Shown here: piece by piece, positions 9,321 through 22,876 of the stretch
Layout of the letters: every line of letters begins with the position of its first letter
How positions within the stretch are numbered: the stretch's first letter is position 1
Assembly (NCBI RefSeq): GCF_937616625.2
Contig: NC_065570.1
Coordinates: forward strand, 26,560,046-26,624,045
Direction of reading: 5' to 3'
DNA length: 64,000 nucleotides
Source: Mercurialis annua
Taxonomy: Eukaryota; Streptophyta; Magnoliopsida; Malpighiales; Euphorbiaceae
The notes under the pieces: generated by a model
What the model was told of the DNA's origin: nothing
The model's database searches: none
The model's input: only the letters and a program-made list of their open reading frames with translations
Translations under genes and position numbers: made by a program

Positions 9321-10860
9321 ACGTTTCTAAACAAATCCAAATGTTTCACAATTTTAGCGATTTAAGCCAAACCTTTACAAACGTTACGAAACAAAACCAA
9401 GCGTTTCACCTTTTTAGCAATTTAAGCGAAATGTTTAAAAACGTTACGAAACAAATCCAAGCGTTTCACCTTTTAAGTAATTTAAGCCAAACGTTTATAA
9501 ACGTTACGAAAGAAATCCAAACGTTTAAGACGTTACGAAACAAATCCAAACGTTTAAAACGTTACGAAACAAATCCAAACGTTTCACATTTTTCGAGATT
9601 TAAGCTAAACCTTTACAAACGTTACGAAACAAATCAAAGTGTTTCACCTTTTTAGCAATTTAAGTCGAACGTTAACAAAGGTTACGAAACAAATCCAAAT
9701 GTTTCGCCTTTTTAGCGATTTAAGCCAAACGTACAAACCAGACGAAACAAATGCAAATGTTTCTCCTTTTCAGCGATCTACGCCAAACTTTTACAAACGT
9801 TCCGAAACAAATCCAAATGTTTCGTTTTTTCAGCTATTAAAGCAAAACTTTTACAAACGCTACGAAACAAATCCAAAAGTTTCCCCTTTTTAGCGATTTA
9901 AGTCAAACGTTTACAAACTTTAACAAACAAAACCAAACGTTTAAAACGTTTCGAAACAAATCGAAATGTTCACAATTTTAGCGATTTAAGCCAAACCTTT
10001 ACAAACATTACGAAACAAAACCAAGCGTTTCACCTTTTTAGCAATTTAAGCGAAACGTTTAAAAACGTTACGAAACAAATCCAAGCGTTTCACCTTTTTT
10101 GTAATTTAAGCCAAACGTTTACAAATGTTACGATACAAATCCAAGCGTTTCATCTTTTTAGCAATTTACGACAAATGTTTACAAACGTTATGAAACAAAT
10201 CAAATGTTTCACCTTTTTTGTGATTTAAGCCAAACATTTACAAATGATACAAAATAAATCCAAGCGTTTCACCTTTTTAGCGATTTAAGCCAAACATTTA
10301 CAAACGTTACGAAACAAATCCAAACGTTTCCCCATTTTAGCGATTTCAGCTGAACGTTTACAAACGCTACGAAACAAAGCGAAACGTTTCACCTTTTTAG
10401 CAATATAAGCCAAATGTTTACAAACGTTAAGAAATAAAATCCAAACGTTTCACCTTTTTAGCGATTGAAGCCAAATGTTTACAAACGTTACGAAACAAAT
10501 CAAAATGTTTCAAATTTTTAGCTATTTATGCCAAACGTTTACAAATGTTACGAAATAAATCCAAATATTTCACCTTTTTAGCGATTGAAGCCAAACGTTT
10601 ACTAACGTAATGAAACAAATGCAAGTGTTTCACCTTTTTAGCAATTTAAGACAAACGTTTACAAAAGTATCGAAACAAATCCAAGCGTTTCACCTTTTTA
10701 GCAATTTAAGCTAAACGTTTACAAATGTCACGAAACAAATCCAAGCGTTTCACCTTTTTAGCAATTTAAGCCAAACGTTTACAAACGTTATGGAACAAAT
10801 CTAAACGTTTCACCTTTTTAGCTATTTAAACCGATCGTTTACAAACACTACGAAAAAAAT
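9320..10860 (+). repeat. HOR-C-like satellite block on the left side
   Basis: This segment carries, in order, monomers that also mark the right-hand HOR-C domain: AAATGTTTCACAATTTTAGC (at 9340, and in variant form near 9964); a CTGAACGTTTACAAACGCTACGAAACAAAGC monomer near 10340; GATTGAAGCC monomers; a CTATTTATGCC monomer near 10525; and an ACGTAATGAAACAAATGCAAG monomer near 10605. The same order occurs at 54.2-54.9 kb. Another tandem pair of 29-bp half-units is at 9517-9574. Confidence 0.72.
9517..9574 (+). repeat. Tandem pair of 29-bp half-monomers
   Basis: Units 9517-9545 and 9546-9574 are each 29 bp and lack the T-run half of the monomer. The same kind of pair recurs in every HOR-A copy (for example about 18201-18260). 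Confidence 0.82.
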
Positions 10861-12285
10861 CCAAACGTTTCACCTTTTTAGCGAATTAAGCCAAATGTTT
10901 ACAAACGCTACGAAAAAAATCCAAACATTTCACCTTTTTAGCGAATTAAGACAAATGTTTACAAACGGTATGAAACAAGTCCAAGCGTTTCATCTGTTTA
11001 GCAATTTAAGCCAAACGTTTACAAACGTTATGAAACAAATCCAAGCATTTTAACTTTTTAGCAATATAAGCCAAACAATTTCAAAATTTACGAAACAAAT
11101 CAAAACTATTCACCTTTTTAGCAATTTAAGCCAATCGTTTACAAACGTTACGAAACAAATCCAAGCATTTCACATTTTTAGCAATTTAAGCCAAACGTTT
11201 ACAAACGTTACGAAACAAATGCAAACGTGTCACCTTTTTAGCGATTTAGGCCAAATGTTTATAAACGTTTCGAAACAAATCCAAATGTTTCACCTTTTTA
11301 GCGATTTAGGCCAAACGTTTATAAACGTTTCGAAACAAATCCAAATGTTTCACCTTTTTTGCAATTTAAGCCGAACGTTTACAAATGTGACGAAAAAAAA
11401 CAAAACGTTTCACCTTTTTAGCGGTTTAAGCCAAACGTTTACAAACGTTCCGAAACAAATCCAAACGTTTCAGCATTTTAGCGATTTAAACCAAACGTTT
11501 ACAAACGGTACGAAACAAATCCAAACGTTTCACCTTTGTAGCGATTTAAGCCAAACGTTTACAAACGTTTCGAAACAAATCCAATTGTTTCACCTTTTTT
11601 GCAAATTAAGCCGAACGTTTACAAACATGAAGGAAAAAAACCAAACGTTTCACCTTTTTAGCAGTTTAAACGAAACGTTTACAAACGTTCCGAAACAAAT
11701 CCAAACGTTTAAGCATTTTAGCGATTTAAGCCAAACGTTTACAAATGGTACGAAACAAATCCAAACGTTTCCTCTTCTTAGCAATTTAAGCCAAATGTTT
11801 ACAAACGTTACAAAACAAATCCAATCGTTTGTCCTTTTTAGCAATTTAAGCCAAACGTTTACAAATGTTATGAAACAAATCAAAGTTTTTCACCTTTTAG
11901 CAATTTAAGCCAAACGTTTACAAAGGTTACGACGCAAATCCAAGTGTTTCACCTTTTTAGCAATTTAAGCCAAACGTTTACAAACGTTACGAAACAAATC
12001 CGAGTGATTCACATTTTTAGCAATTTAAGCCAAAGGTTTACAAACGTCAGGAAACCAATCCAAGCATTTCACCTTTTTAGCAATTTAAGTCAAACGTTTA
12101 CAAACGTTATGAAACAAATTCAAACGTTTCCCTTTTTTAGCGATTTAAGCCGAATGTTTACAGATGTTATGAAACAAAACCAAACGTTCCCCCCTTTTAG
12201 CAATTTACGCCAAACGTTTACAAATGTTACGAAACAAATGAAAGTGTTTCACATTTTTAGCAATTTAAGTCAAACGCTTACGAAC
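10860..12285 (+). repeat. 1.4-kb satellite block, copy 1 of a pair about 4.0 kb apart
   Basis: Monomers with GCGAATTAAG (10880, 10940), ACAAACGGTATGAAACAAGT (10961), TATAAACGTTTCG, AATGTGACG and ACAAACATGAA variants follow one another here and again at 14.84-16.32 kb. Offsets measured at shared landmarks are 3981 (10961 to 14942), 4038 (11311 to 15349) and about 4034 (11650 to 15684), so the copies differ by about one monomer. Confidence 0.8.
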
Positions 12286-12394
12286 GTATGGAAACAAATC
12301 CAAGCGTTACACCTTTTTAGCTATTTAAGTCAAACGTTTACAAACGTTATGTAACAAATCCAAACGTTTCCCCTTTTTAGCGATTTAAGCCAAA

Positions 12395-14640
12395 CATTTA
12401 CAAACGATACGAAACAAATCTAAATGTTTCACCTTTTTAGTGATTTAAGCAAAACGTTTACAAATGTTACAAAACAAATTCAAAAGCTTCACCTTTTTAG
12501 CGATTTAAGCCAAACAATTAAGATGTTACGAAACCAATCCAAACATTTAAAACGTTACGAAACAAATCCAAACGTATCATCATTTTGGCGATTTTAGCCA
12601 AACGTTTAAAACATTACCATGCAAATCCAACCGTTTCAACTTTTTAGAAATTTAAGCCAAATGTTTACAAACGTTACGAAACAAATCCAAGTGTTTCACA
12701 TTTTTAGCAATTTAAGTCAAACGTTTACAAACGTAAGGAAACAAATCCAAGCGTTACACCTTTTTAGCAATTTAAGTCAAACGTTTACAAACTATATGAA
12801 ACAAATCCAAACGTTTCCCCTTTTTAGCGATTTAAGCCGAACGTTTACAGATGTTACGAAACAAAACCAAACGTTTCCCCCTTTTAGCGTTTTACGCCAA
12901 ACGTTTACAAATGTTACGAAACAAATCAAAGTGTTTCACCTTTTTGCAATTTAAGCCAAATGTTTACAAAGGTTACGAAACAAATCCAAACGTTTCCCCT
13001 TTTTAGCGATTTAAGCCAAATTTTTACAAACGATACGAAACAAATCTAAACGTTTCACCTTTTTAGTGATTTAAGCAAAACGTTTACAAACGTTACAAAA
13101 CAAATTCAAAAGTTTCACCTTTTTAGCGATTTAAGCCAAACAATTAAGACGTTACGAAACCAATCCAAACATTTAAAACGTTACGAAACAAATCCAAACG
13201 TTTCATCATTTTGGCGATTTTAGCCAAACGTTTAAAACATTACCACGCAAATCCAAGCGTTTCACCTTTTTAGAAATTTAAACCAAACGTTTACAAACGT
13301 TACGAAACAAATCCAAGTGTTTCACATTTTTAGCAATTTAAGTCAAACGTTTACGAACGTAAGGAAACAAATCCAAGCGTTACACCTTTTTAGCAATTTA
13401 AGTCAAACGTTTACAAACGTAAGGAAACAAATCCAAGCGTTACACCTTTTTAGCAATTTAAGTCAAACGTTTACAAACGTTATGAAACAAATCCAAACGT
13501 TTCCCCTTTTTAGCGATTTAAGCCGAAAGTTTACAGATGTTATGAAACAAAACCAAACGTTTCCCCCTTTTAGCGTTTTACGCCAAACGTTTACAAATGT
13601 TACGAAACAAATCAAAGTGTTTCACCTTTTTGCAATTTAAGCCAAATGTTTACAAAGGTTACGAAACAAATCCAAACGTTTCCCCTTTTTAGTGATTTAA
13701 GCCAAAGATTTACAAACGATACGAAAAAAATCTAAACGTGTCACCTTTTTAGCGATTTAAGGAAAACGTTTACAAACGTTACAAAACAAATTCAAAAGTT
13801 TCACCTTTTTAGCGATTTAAGCCAAACAATTAAGACGTTACGAAACCAATCCAAATATTTAAAACGTTACGAAACAAATCCAAACGTTTCATTATTTTGG
13901 CGATTTTAGCTAAACGTTTAAAACATTACGACGCAAATCCAAGCGTTTCACCTTTTTAGAATTTTAAGCCAAACGTTATGAAACAAATCCAAGTGTTTCA
14001 CATTTTTAGCAATTTAAGTCAAACGTTTACGAACGTAAGGAAACAAATCCAAGCGTTACACCTTTTTAGAAATTTAAGCCAAACGTTTACAAACGTTACG
14101 AAATAAATCCAAGTGTTTCACATTTTTAGCAATTTAAGTCAAACGTTTACGAACGTAAGGAAACAAATCCAATTAGCAATTTAAGTCAAACCTTTACAAA
14201 CATTATGTAACAAATCCAAACGTTTCCCCTTTTTAGCGATTTAAGCCAAACGTTTACAAACGATATGAAACAAATCTAAACGTTTCCCCTTTTTAGTGAT
14301 TTAAGCAAAACATTTACAAACGTTACCAAACAAATTCAAAAGCTTCACCTTTTTAGCGATTTAAGCCAAACAATTAAGACGTTACGAAACCAATCCAAAC
14401 ATTTAAAACGTTACGAAACAAATCCAAACGTTTCATCATTTTGGCGATTTTAGCCAAACGTTTAAAACATTACGACGCAAATCCAAACGTTTCACCTTTT
14501 TAGAAATTTAAGCCACACGTTTACAAACGTTACGAAACAAATCCAAGTGTTTCACATTTTTAGCAATTTAAGTCAAACGTTTACGAACGTAAGGAAACAA
14601 ATCCAAGCGTTACACCTTTTTAGCAATTTAAGTCAAACGT
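12395..14640 (+). repeat. Short-period HOR, 0.54-0.69 kb, four copies
   Basis: A diagnostic string CAAACAATTAAG followed by GTTACGAAACCAATCC starts at 12511, 13137, 13823 and 14367, giving periods of 626, 686 and 544 bp. Each copy also carries TTTCATCATTTTGGCGATTT (or a close variant), a GACGCAAATCC-type monomer and ACGTAAGGAAACAAATCC monomers. Period differences reflect gain or loss of whole monomers plus partial ones (the interval before 14367 is missing sequence near 14172). Confidence 0.83.
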
Positions 14641-14839
14641 TTACAAACGTTATGAAACAAATCCAAACGTTTCCCCTTTTTAGCGTTTTAAGCCGAACTT
14701 TTACAGATGTTATGAAACAAAACCAAACGTTTCCCCCTTTTAGCGTTTTACGCCAAACGTTTACAAATGTTACGAAACAAATCAAAGTGTTTCACCTTTT
14801 TTCAATTTAAGCTAAATGTTTACAAAGGTTACGAAACAA

Positions 14840-16320
14840 ATCCAAACGTTTCACCTTTTTAGCGAATTAAGCCAAATGTTTACAAACGCTACGAAAAAAA
14901 TCCAAACGTTTCACCTTTTTAGCGAATTAAGCCAAATGTTTACAAACGGTATGAAACAAGTCCAAGCGTTTAATCTCTTTAGAAATTTAAGCCAAACGTT
15001 TACAAACGTTATGAAACAAATCCAAGCATTTCAACTTTTTAGCAATATAAGCCAAACAATTTCAAAAGTTACGAAACAAATCCAAACTATTCACCTTTTT
15101 AGCAATTTAAGCCAAACGTTTACAAACGTTACGAAAAAAATCCAAGCATTTCACATTTTTAGCAATTTAAGCCAAACGTTTACAAACGTTACGAAACAAA
15201 TGCAAACATTTCACCTTTTTAGCGATTTAAGCAGAACGTTTAAATTGTTACGAAACAAATCCAAACGTTTCACTTTTTAGCGATTTAAGCCTAACGTTTA
15301 AAACGTTACGAAATAAATCCAAACGTTTCACCTTTTTAGCGATTTAAGCCAAACGTTTATAAAGGTTTCGAAACAAATCCAAATGTTTCACCTTTTTTAC
15401 AATTTAAGCCGAACGTTTACAAATGTGACAGAAAAAAAAAACGTTTCACCTTTTTAGCAGTTTTAGCCAAACGTTTACAAACGTTCCGAAACAAATCCAA
15501 ACGTTTCAGCATTTTAGCGATTTAAACCAAACGTTTTACAAACGGTACGAAACAAATCCAAACGTTTCACCTTTTTAGCGATTTAAGCCAAACGTTTACA
15601 AACGTTTCGAAACAAATCCAATTGTTTCACCTTTTTTGCAATTTAAGCCGAATGTTTACAAACATGAAAAAAAACCAAACGTTTCACCTTTTTAGCGGTT
15701 TAAACCAAACTTTGACAAACGTTCTGAAACAAATCCAAATGTTTAAGAATTTTAGCGATTTAAGCCAAACGTTTACAAATGGTACGAAACAAATCCAAAC
15801 GTTTCCTCTTCTTAGCAATTTAAGCCAAATGTTTACAAACGTTACAAAACAAATCCAATCGTTTGTCCTTTTTAGCAATTTAAGCCAAACGTTTACAAAT
15901 GTTATGAAACAAATCAAAGTTTTTCCCCTTTTAGCAATTTAAGCCAAACGTTTACAAAGGTTACGACGCAAATCCAAGCGTTTCCCCTTTTTAGCAATTT
16001 AAGCTAAACGTTTACAAACGTTACGAAACAAATCCAAGTGATTCACATTTTTAGCAATTTAAGCCAAACGTTTACAAATGTCGGGAAACAAATCCAATCA
16101 TTTCACCTTTTTAGCAATTTAAGTCAAACGTTTACAAACGTTATGAAACAAATTCAAACGTTTCCCGTTTTTAGCGATTTAAGCCGAATGTTTACAGATG
16201 TTATGAAACAAAACCAAACGTTTCCCCCTTTTAGCGATTTACGCCAAACGTTTACAAATGTTACGAAACAAATGAAAGTGTTTCACCTTTTTGCAATTTA
16301 AGCCAAATGTTTACAAAGGT
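14840..16320 (+). repeat. 1.4-kb satellite block, copy 2 of the pair
   Basis: Second copy of the block at 10.86-12.29 kb, with the same ordered variant monomers. It lies directly before the HOR-A domain. A monomer set near 15200-15345 (AACGTTTAAATTGTTACG and neighbours) is specific to this copy. Confidence 0.8.
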
Positions 16321-19300
16321 TACGAAACAAATCCAAATGTTTCATCATTTTGGCGATTTTAGCCAAACGTTTAAAACATTACCACACAAATCCAAGCGTT
16401 TCACCTTTTTAGAAATTTAAGCCAAACGTTTACAAACGTTACGAAACAAATCCAAGTGATTCACATTTTTAGCAATTTAAGCCAAACCTTTACAAACGAT
16501 ACGAAACAAATCCAAACGTTTCACCTTTTTAGCGAAATAAGCCAAGAGTTTACAAACGTTACGGAACAAATCCAAACGTTTCACCTTTTTAGCTATTTAA
16601 GCCAAACGATTACAAATGTTACGAAACAAATCCAAATGATTAACCTTTTTAGCGATTTAAGCCAAACGTTTACAAACGTTACGAAACAAATCCAAACGTT
16701 TCACCTATTTAGAGAATTAAGCCAAACATTTAACAAAACAAAATGTTTAAAACGTTACGAAACAAATCGAAACGTTTCACATTTTTAGCGATTTAAACCA
16801 AACGTTTACAAACATTACGAAACAAAACCAAACGTTTCACCTTTTTAGCAATTTAAGCCAAACGTTTACAAACGTTACGAAACAAATCCAAGCGTTTCAC
16901 CTTTTTAGCAATTTAAGTCAAACGTTTGCAAAAGTTACGAAACAAATCTAAACATTTCACATATTTAGCGATTTATGCCAAACATTTACAAACGTTACGA
17001 AACAAATCCAAATGTTTCCCCTTTTTAGCGATTGAAGCCAAACGTTTAGAAACGTTTGGAAACAAATCCAAACGTTTCACCTTTTTAGCGATTGAAGCCA
17101 AACGTTTACAAACGTTACATAACAAAACATTTAAAACGTTACGAAAAAATCCAAACGTTTCACAGTTTTAGCGATTTAAGAAAATTCTTTAGAAACGTTA
17201 CGAAACAAAACCAAGCATTTTACCGTTTTAGTAATTTAAGCCAAACGTTTACAAATGTTACGAAACAAATCCAAATGTTTCTCCTTTTTATCGATTTAAG
17301 CCAAACGTTTACAAACGTTACGAAACAAATCCATGCGTTTCATCTTTTTAGCAATTTAAACCAAACTTTCTGAAACAAATCCAAGCGTTACACCTTTTTA
17401 GCAATTTAAGCCAAACGTTTACAAATGTTACGAAACAAATCCAAGCGTTTCACCTTTTTAGCAATTTAAGCCAATCGTTTACAAACGTTACGAAACAAAT
17501 CCAAACGTTTCACCTTTTTAGCGATTTAAGCCAAACGTTTACAAACTTTACAAAACAAAAACCAAGTGTTTCACCTTTTAAGCAATTTAAGCCAAACGTT
17601 AAGAAATGCAACGAAACAAAATCGAAGCGTTTCACCTTTTTAGCAAATTTAGCTAAACTTTTACAAATAGTACGAACCAAATCCAAACGTTTCATCTATT
17701 TAGCAATTTAAGCCAAATGTTTACGAAACAAATCCAAGCGTTTCACATTTTTAACAATTTAAGCCAAACGATTACAAACGTTACGAAACAAATCCAAACG
17801 TTTCACCTTTTTAGCAATTTAAGCCAAACGTTTACAAACGCTACGAAACAAATCCAAGCGTATCACCTTTTTAGCAAATTAAGCAAAACGTTTACAAACG
17901 TTACAAAACTAATCCAAATGTTTCCCCTTTTTAGAGATTCAAGCCGAACGTTTACGAACATTACGAAACAAAACCAAATGTTTCAACTTTTTAGCGATTT
18001 TAGCCAAACGTTTACAAACGTTACGAAACAAATTCAAACGTTTCCCAATTTTGCGATTTAAGCCAAACGTTTGAAACGTTACGAAACAAATCCATACGTT
18101 TCACCTTTTTTGTGATTTAAGCAAAACATTTACATACGTTACGAAATAAATCCAAACGTTTCACGTTTTTAGCAATTTAAGCCAACAGTTTACAAACGTT
18201 ACGAAACAAATCCAAACGTTTAAGACGTTACGAAACAAATCAAAACGTTTAAAACGTTACGAAACAAATCCAAATGTTTCACATTTTTAGAGATTTAAGC
18301 TAAACCCTTACAAACGTTACAAAACAAATCAAAGAGTTTCACCTTTTTATCAATTTAAGCCAAACCTTTACAAAGGTTACGAAACAAATCCAAAAATTTC
18401 CCCTTTTTTGCGATTTAAGCCAAACGTTTACAAACGATACGAAACAAATCCAAACGTTTCACCTTTTTAGCGATTTAAGCCAAGCGTTTACAAACGTTAT
18501 GGAACAAATCCAAATGTTTCCCCTTTTTAGCAATTTAAGCCAAACGTTTACAAACGATACGGAACAAATCCAAACGTTTCACTTTTTTAGCTATTTAAGC
18601 CAAGCGTTTACAAACGTTATGGAACAAATCCAAACGTTTCCCCTTTTTAGCCAAACGATTACAAATGTTACGAAACAAATCCAAACGATTAACCTTTTTA
18701 GCGATTTAATCCAAAAATTTACAAATGTTACGAAACAAATCCAAACGTTTCACCTATTTAGCGAATTAAGCCAAACATTTAACAAAACAAAATGTTTAAA
18801 ACGTTACGAAACAAATCAAAACGTTTCACATTTTTAGCGATTTAAACCAAACGTTTACAAACATTACGAAACAAAACCAAACGTTTCACCTTTTTAGCAA
18901 TTTAAGCCAAACGTTTACAAACATTACGAAACAAATCCAAGCGTTTAACCTTTTTAGCAATTTAAGTCAAACGTTTGCAAAAGTTACGAAACAAATCTAA
19001 ACATTTCACATTTTTAGCGATTTATGCCAAACATTTACAAACGTTACGAAACAAATCCAAATGTTTCCCTTTTTAGCGATTGAAGCCAAACGTTTAGAAA
19101 CGTTTGGAAACAAATCCAAACGTTTCCCCTTTTTAGCGATTTAAGCCAAACGTTTACAAACGTTACAAAACAAAACATTTAAAACGTTACGAAAAAATCC
19201 AAACGTTTCACAGTTTTAGCGATTTAAGAAAATTCTTTAGAAACGTTACGAAACAAAACCAAGAATTTTACCGTTTTAGTAATTTAAGCCAAACGTTTAC

Positions 19301-22300
19301 AAATGTTACGAAACAAATCCAAACGTTTTTCCTTTTAGCGATTTAAGCCAAACGGTTACAAACGTTACGAAACAAATCCATGCGTTTCATCTTTTTAGCA
19401 ATTTAAACCAAACTTTCTGAAACAAATCCAAGCGTTACACCTTTTTAGCAATTTAAGCCAAACGTTTACAAACGTTACGGAACAAATCCAAACGTTTCAC
19501 CTTTTTAGCAATTTAAGCCAAACGTTTACAAACGTTACGAAACAAATCCAAACGTTTCACCTTTTTAGCGATTTAAGCCAAACGTTTACAAACTTTACAA
19601 AACAAAAACCAAGTGTTTCACCTTTTTAGCAATTTAAGCCAAACGTTAAGAAATGTAACGAAACAAAATCGAAGCGTTTCTCCTTTTTAGCAAATTTAGC
19701 TAAACTTTTACAAATAGTACGAACCAAATCCAAACGTTTCATCTATTTAGCAATTTAAGCCGAATATTTACGAAACAAATCCAAGCGTTTCACATTTTTA
19801 ACAATTTAAGCCAAACGATTACAAACGCTACGAAACAAATCCAAACGTTTTACCTTTTTAGCAATTTAAGCCAAACGTTTACAAACGCTACGAAACAAAT
19901 CCAAGCGTATCACCTTTTTAGCAATTTAAGCAAAACGTTTACAAACGTTACAAAACTAATCCAAATGTTTCCCCTTTTTAGAGATTCAAGCCGAACGTTT
20001 ACGAACATTACGAAACAAAACCAAATGTTTCAACTTTTTAGCGATTTTAGCCAAACGTTTACAAACGTTACGAAACAAATTCAAACGTTTCCCAATTTTG
20101 CGATTTAAGCCAAACGTTTGAAACGTTACGAAACAAATCCATACGTTTCACCTTTTTTGTGATTTAAGCAAAACATTTACATACGTTACGAAATAAATCC
20201 AAACGTTTCACGTTTTTAGCAATTTAAGCCAACAGTTTACAAACGTTACAAAACAAATCCAAACGTTTAAGACGTTACGAAACAAATCAAAACGTTTAAA
20301 ACATTACGAAACAAATCCAAATGTTTCACATTTTTAGCGATTTAAGCTAAACCCTTACAAACGTTACAAAACAAATCAAAGAGTTTCACCTTTTTATCAA
20401 TTTAAGCCAAACCTTTACAAAGGTTACGAAACAAATCCAAAAATTTCCCCTTTTTTGCGATTTAAGCCAAACGTTTACAAACGATACGAAACAAATCCAA
20501 ACGTTTCACCTTTTTAGCGATTTAAGCCAAGCGTTTACAAACGTTATGGAACAAATCCAAACGTTTCCCCTTTTTAGCAATTTAAGCCAAACGTTTACAA
20601 ACGATACGAAACAAATCCAAACGTTTCACTTTTTTAGCGATTTAAGCCAAGCGTTTACAAACGTTATGGAACAAATCCAAACGTTTCACCTTTTTAGCCA
20701 AACGATTACAAATGTTACGAAACAAATCCAAACGATTAACCTTTTTAGCGATTTAATCCAAAAATTTACAAATGTTACGAAACAAATCCAAACGTTTCAC
20801 CTATTTAGCGAATTAAGCCAAACATTTAACAAAACAAAATGTTTAAAACGTTACGAAACAAATCGAAACGTTTCACATTTTTAGCGATTTAAACCAAACG
20901 TTTACAAACATTACGAAACAAAACCAAACGTTTCACCTTTTTAGCAATTTAAGCCAAACGTTTACAAACGTTACGAAACAAATCCAAGCGTTTCACCTTT
21001 TTAGCAATTTAAGTCAAACGTTTGCAAAAGTTACGAAACAAATCTAAACATTTCACATTTTTAGCGATTTATGCCAAACATTTACAAACGTTACGAAACA
21101 AATCCAAATGTTTCCCCTTTTTAGCGACTGAAGCCAAACGTTTAGAAACGTTTGGAAACAAATCCAAACGTTTCACCTTTTTAGCGATTTAAGCCAAACG
21201 TTTACAAACGTTACAAAACAAAACATTTAAAACGTTACGAAAAAATCCAAACGTTTCACAGTTTTAGCGATTTAAGAAAATTCTTTAGAAACGTTACGAA
21301 ACAAAATCAAGCATTTTACCGTTTTAGTAATTTAAGCCAAACGTTTACAAATGTTACGAAACAAATCCAAACGTTTCTCCTTTTTAGCGATTTAAGCCAA
21401 ACGTTTACAAACGTTACGAAACAAATCCATGCGTTTCATCTTTTTAGCAATTTAAACCAAACTTTCTGAAACAAATCCAAGCGTTACACCTTTTTAGTAA
21501 TTTAAGCCAAACGTTTACAAACGTTACCGAACAAATCCAAGCGTTTCACCTTTTTAGCAATTTAAGCCAAACGTTTACAAACGTACGAAACAAATCCAAA
21601 CGTTTCACCTTTTTAGCGATTTAAGCCAAACGTTTACAAACTTTACAAAACAAAAACCAAGTGTTTCACCTTTTTAGCAATTTAAGCCAAACGTTAAGAA
21701 ATGTAACGAAACAAAATCGAAGCGTTTCTCCTTTTTAGCAAATTTAGCTAAACTTTTACAAATAGTACGAACCAAATCCAAACGTTTCATCTATTTAGCA
21801 ATTTAAGCCAAATGTTTACGAAACAAATCCAAGCGTTTCACATTTTTTAACAATTTAAGCCAAACGATTACAAACGCTACGAAACAAATCCAAACGTTTC
21901 ACCTTTTTAGCAATTTAAGCCAAACGTTTACAGACGCTACGAAACAAATCCAAGCGTATCACCTTTTTAGCAATTTAAGCAAAACGATTACAAACGTTAC
22001 AAAACTAATCCAAATGTTTCCCCTTTTTAGAGATTCAAGCCGAACGTTTACGAACATTACAAAACAAAACCAAATGTTTCAACTTTTTAGCGATTTTAGC
22101 CAAACGTTTACAAACGTTACGAAACAAATTCAAACGTTTTCCCAATTTTGCGATTTAAGCCAAACGTTTGAAACGTTACGAAACAAATCCATACGTTTCA
22201 CGTTTTTTGTGATTTAAGCAAAACATTTACATACGTTACGAAATAAATCCAAACGTTTCATGTTTTTAGCAATTTAAGCCAACAGTTTACAAACGTTACA

Positions 22301-22876
22301 AAACAAATCCAAACGTTTAAGACGTTACGAAACAAATCAAAACGTTTAAAACATTACGAAACAAATCCAAATGTTTCACATTTTTAGCGATTTAAGCTAA
22401 ACCCTTACAAACGTTACAAAACAAATCAAAGAGTTTCACCTTTTTATCAATTTAAGCCAAACCTTTACAAAGGTTACGAAACAAATCCAAAAATTTCCCC
22501 TTTTTTGCGATTTAAGCCAAACGTTTACAAACGATACGAAACAAATCCAAACGTTTCACCTTTTTAGCGATTTAAGCCAAGCGTTTACAAATGTTATGGA
22601 ACAAATCCAAACGTTTCCCCTTTTTAGCAATTTAAACCAAACGTTTACAAACGATACGAAACAAATCCAAACGTTTCACTTTTTTAGCGATTTAAGCCAA
22701 GCGTTTACAAACGTTATGGAACAAATCCAAACGTTTCGCCTTTTTAGCCAAACGATTACAAATGTTACGAAACAAATCCAAACGATTAACCTTTTTAGCG
22801 ATTTAATCCAAAAATTTACAAATGTTACGAAACAAATCCAAACGTTTCACCTATTTAGCGAATTAAGCCAAACATT

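Noticed and set aside
11650..11883. Reverse-strand open frames (also 15684-15917, 38452-38724, 41873-42106 and others) as genes
   Set aside because: They are the complement of the same satellite monomers and recur wherever the HOR copy recurs.
11219..11908. Open frame of 229 codons, and dozens of similar 60-170-codon frames through the array, as protein genes
   Set aside because: They are readings of the 60-bp satellite in its stop-free frame, start at chance ATG variants and end at slippage in the T run. No domain, no promoter and no intron structure is visible.
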